DNA from: Collinsella sp. AK_207A | GTDB taxonomy: Bacteria > Actinomycetota > Coriobacteriia > Coriobacteriales > Coriobacteriaceae | Reading direction: 5' to 3' | Assembly: GCF_902501965.1 (NCBI RefSeq) | Contig: NZ_CABWID010000010.1 | Location: 1-64,000 of the forward strand | Length of the DNA stretch: 64,000 nucleotides | Shown: in pieces, positions 63,086 to 64,000 of the stretch | How the letters are laid out: each line of letters starts with the position of its first letter | How positions within the stretch are numbered: position 1 is the stretch's first letter | Position numbers and translations under genes: made by a program | Notes under the pieces: generated by a model | What the model was told of the DNA's origin: nothing | What the model saw: the letters and a program-made list of their open reading frames with translations, nothing else | Database searches by the model: none

Positions 63086-63112
63086 CCGCTTTGAGGACTC
63101 ACGCGGTCGCCG

Positions 63113-64000
63113 CTAGTCCCGCCCGGCGCGCTCGATGTCGTAGGGCGTGGTCTGATACACGTAGTAGTTCAGCCAATTGGTGTAGAGCAGCTGCGCCTGG
63201 CTGCGCCAACGGTTGAGCGGCGGGCGGGTGGGGTCGTCGTCGGGGAAGTAGTTCTCCGGAACCTGGGGGTTCAGGCCCGCGGCCACGTCGCGCTCGTACT
63301 CCAGCTTGAGCGTGTCGCGATCGTACTCGGGATGCCCGAACACGAAGAAGCGGCGACTGTCCGTGGACTTGACGATGTAGAGGCCCACCTGCGGGCTCTC
63401 GGCAATAACCTCCAGCTCGGGCACGGCCTCAACGTCTGAGCGGCGAACCTCGGTGTTGCGCGAGTGAACGGCGAAGAAGCGATCGTCCAGACCGCGGACA
63501 AGCGGGCTCGAGGGCTTGACCAGCACGTGCTCGAACACACCCGACGCCTTTGCGGGCAGATCGTGCTTCTGGATGCCGTAGTGGTAGTAGAGTCCCGCCT
63601 GCGCACCCCAGCAGATGTGCAGGGTGGAATGCACGTGCGTGGTGGACCAGGCCATGATGTCGCAAAGCTCGGGCCAGTAGTCCACCTCCTCAAAGGGCAT
63701 CTGCTCCACGGGTGCCCCGGTGATGATGAGGCCGTCGTAGTGTTCGTCGCGCACGTCGTCGAAGGTGCGATAGAACGTCTCCAGATGGTTCTTGGAGACG
63801 TGTGTGGCCTCGTGCGTACGGGTGCGCAGCAGCTCGACCTCCACCTGCAGCGGGGTGTTGGAGAGCTTGCGCATGATCTGCGTCTCCGTGGCGATCTTGG
63901 TGGGCATGAGGTTCAAGATGAGCACGCGCAGCGGACGAATGTCCTGGTGCAGCGCGCGAAACTCGGTCATGACGAAGATATTCTCGCTCTCAAGCTCCGC
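63113..64000 (-). CDS. metA: Homoserine O-acyltransferase MetA (5' end outside window)
   Basis: First committed step of methionine synthesis. The reading runs off the right edge, with the family N-terminal [17 protein letters not shown]-type text visible, so roughly the first 12 residues are missing. The nucleophile is in [18 protein letters not shown], and HPEYDRDTL and a C-terminal NWLNYYVYQ are present. At the position that selects the acyl donor the protein has GAPVEQM (Glu), which in characterised MetA proteins favours acetyl-CoA over succinyl-CoA. Homoserine O-acetyltransferase is therefore the more likely activity. Confidence 0.92.
   Translation of the reverse strand, partial: AELESENIFVMTEFRALHQDIRPLRVLILNLMPTKIATETQIMRKLSNTPLQVEVELLRTRTHEATHVSKNHLETFYRTFDDVRDEHYDGLIITGAPVEQMPFEEVDYWPELCDIMAWSTTHVHSTLHICWGAQAGLYYHYGIQKHDLPAKASGVFEHVLVKPSSPLVRGLDDRFFAVHSRNTEVRRSDVEAVPELEVIAESPQVGLYIVKSTDSRRFFVFGHPEYDRDTLKLEYERDVAAGLNPQVPENYFPDDDPTRPPLNRWRSQAQLLYTNWLNYYVYQTTPYDIERAGRD

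Overview
The window is high-GC (roughly 65%) bacterial chromosome with dense genes, good Shine-Dalgarno sites, sortase-anchored proteins ending in LPQTG, and a family repertoire (paired DUF2207 proteins, LarB/LarC, sugar PTS parts, a short-form HisG with HisZ) that suggests Coriobacteriia, most likely Collinsella or a close relative. This placement is inferred from protein resemblance and gene content; no rRNA lies in the window. Both edges are cut: the gene at the right edge (a MetA homolog) loses its 5' end, and nothing certain lies in the first 170 bases. I see no prophage and no CRISPR array.

Left part (1-14.4 kb): an unrecognised protein, purH, two tandem DUF2207 membrane proteins with glycine-rich tails, gluQRS, ferritin, tRNA-Arg(ACG), a large unrecognised TPR-like protein, tRNA-Ser(GCT) whose 3' end and terminator are duplicated 178 bp downstream, an FAD oxidoreductase, and small unknowns. 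A compact structured RNA candidate sits between purH and the DUF2207 pair.

14.5-22 kb is a peptidoglycan-sugar scavenging locus: mupG (6-phosphomuramidase), murP (MurNAc PTS EIIBC) and murQ (MurNAc-6-P etherase) on the minus strand, an LPQTG-anchored beta-lactamase-fold hydrolase resembling AmiE, and a divergent RpiR/MurR-type regulator. Together they could trim muropeptides at the surface, import MurNAc-containing sugars and convert them to GlcNAc-6-P. An intrinsic terminator separates murP from mupG.

22-35 kb: a HAD phosphatase, a decayed IS110-family transposase with its upstream non-coding (possible bridge-RNA) region, a membrane protein plus TetR regulator, serS, an SPFH protein, glyA, two tRNA-Leu genes, orphan galactitol-type PTS EIIA and EIIB, a DivIC/FtsB-like protein, a Ppx/GppA phosphatase and an MFS pseudogene.

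35-46 kb: a surface PHP-domain protein, enolase, then a minus-strand run mazG-larB-larC with a YfcE phosphodiesterase and small membrane proteins; a YgbA-like protein; an EIIC remnant behind a lone HPr-like gene.

45-58.4 kb is histidine biosynthesis: a PHP-type histidinol phosphatase (+ strand), hisE, hisI, hisF, hisA, hisH, then an insertion of a flavodoxin-like gene and a two-gene ABC transporter with a short upstream ORF, then hisB, hisC, hisD and a fused hisZ-hisG. All enzymes needed from PRPP/ATP to histidine are present if the PHP protein is the phosphatase. The right end holds a Gx-type membrane protein with ApbE, a P-type metal ATPase with a small Cys-tailed partner, a 26-residue membrane peptide, and metA.
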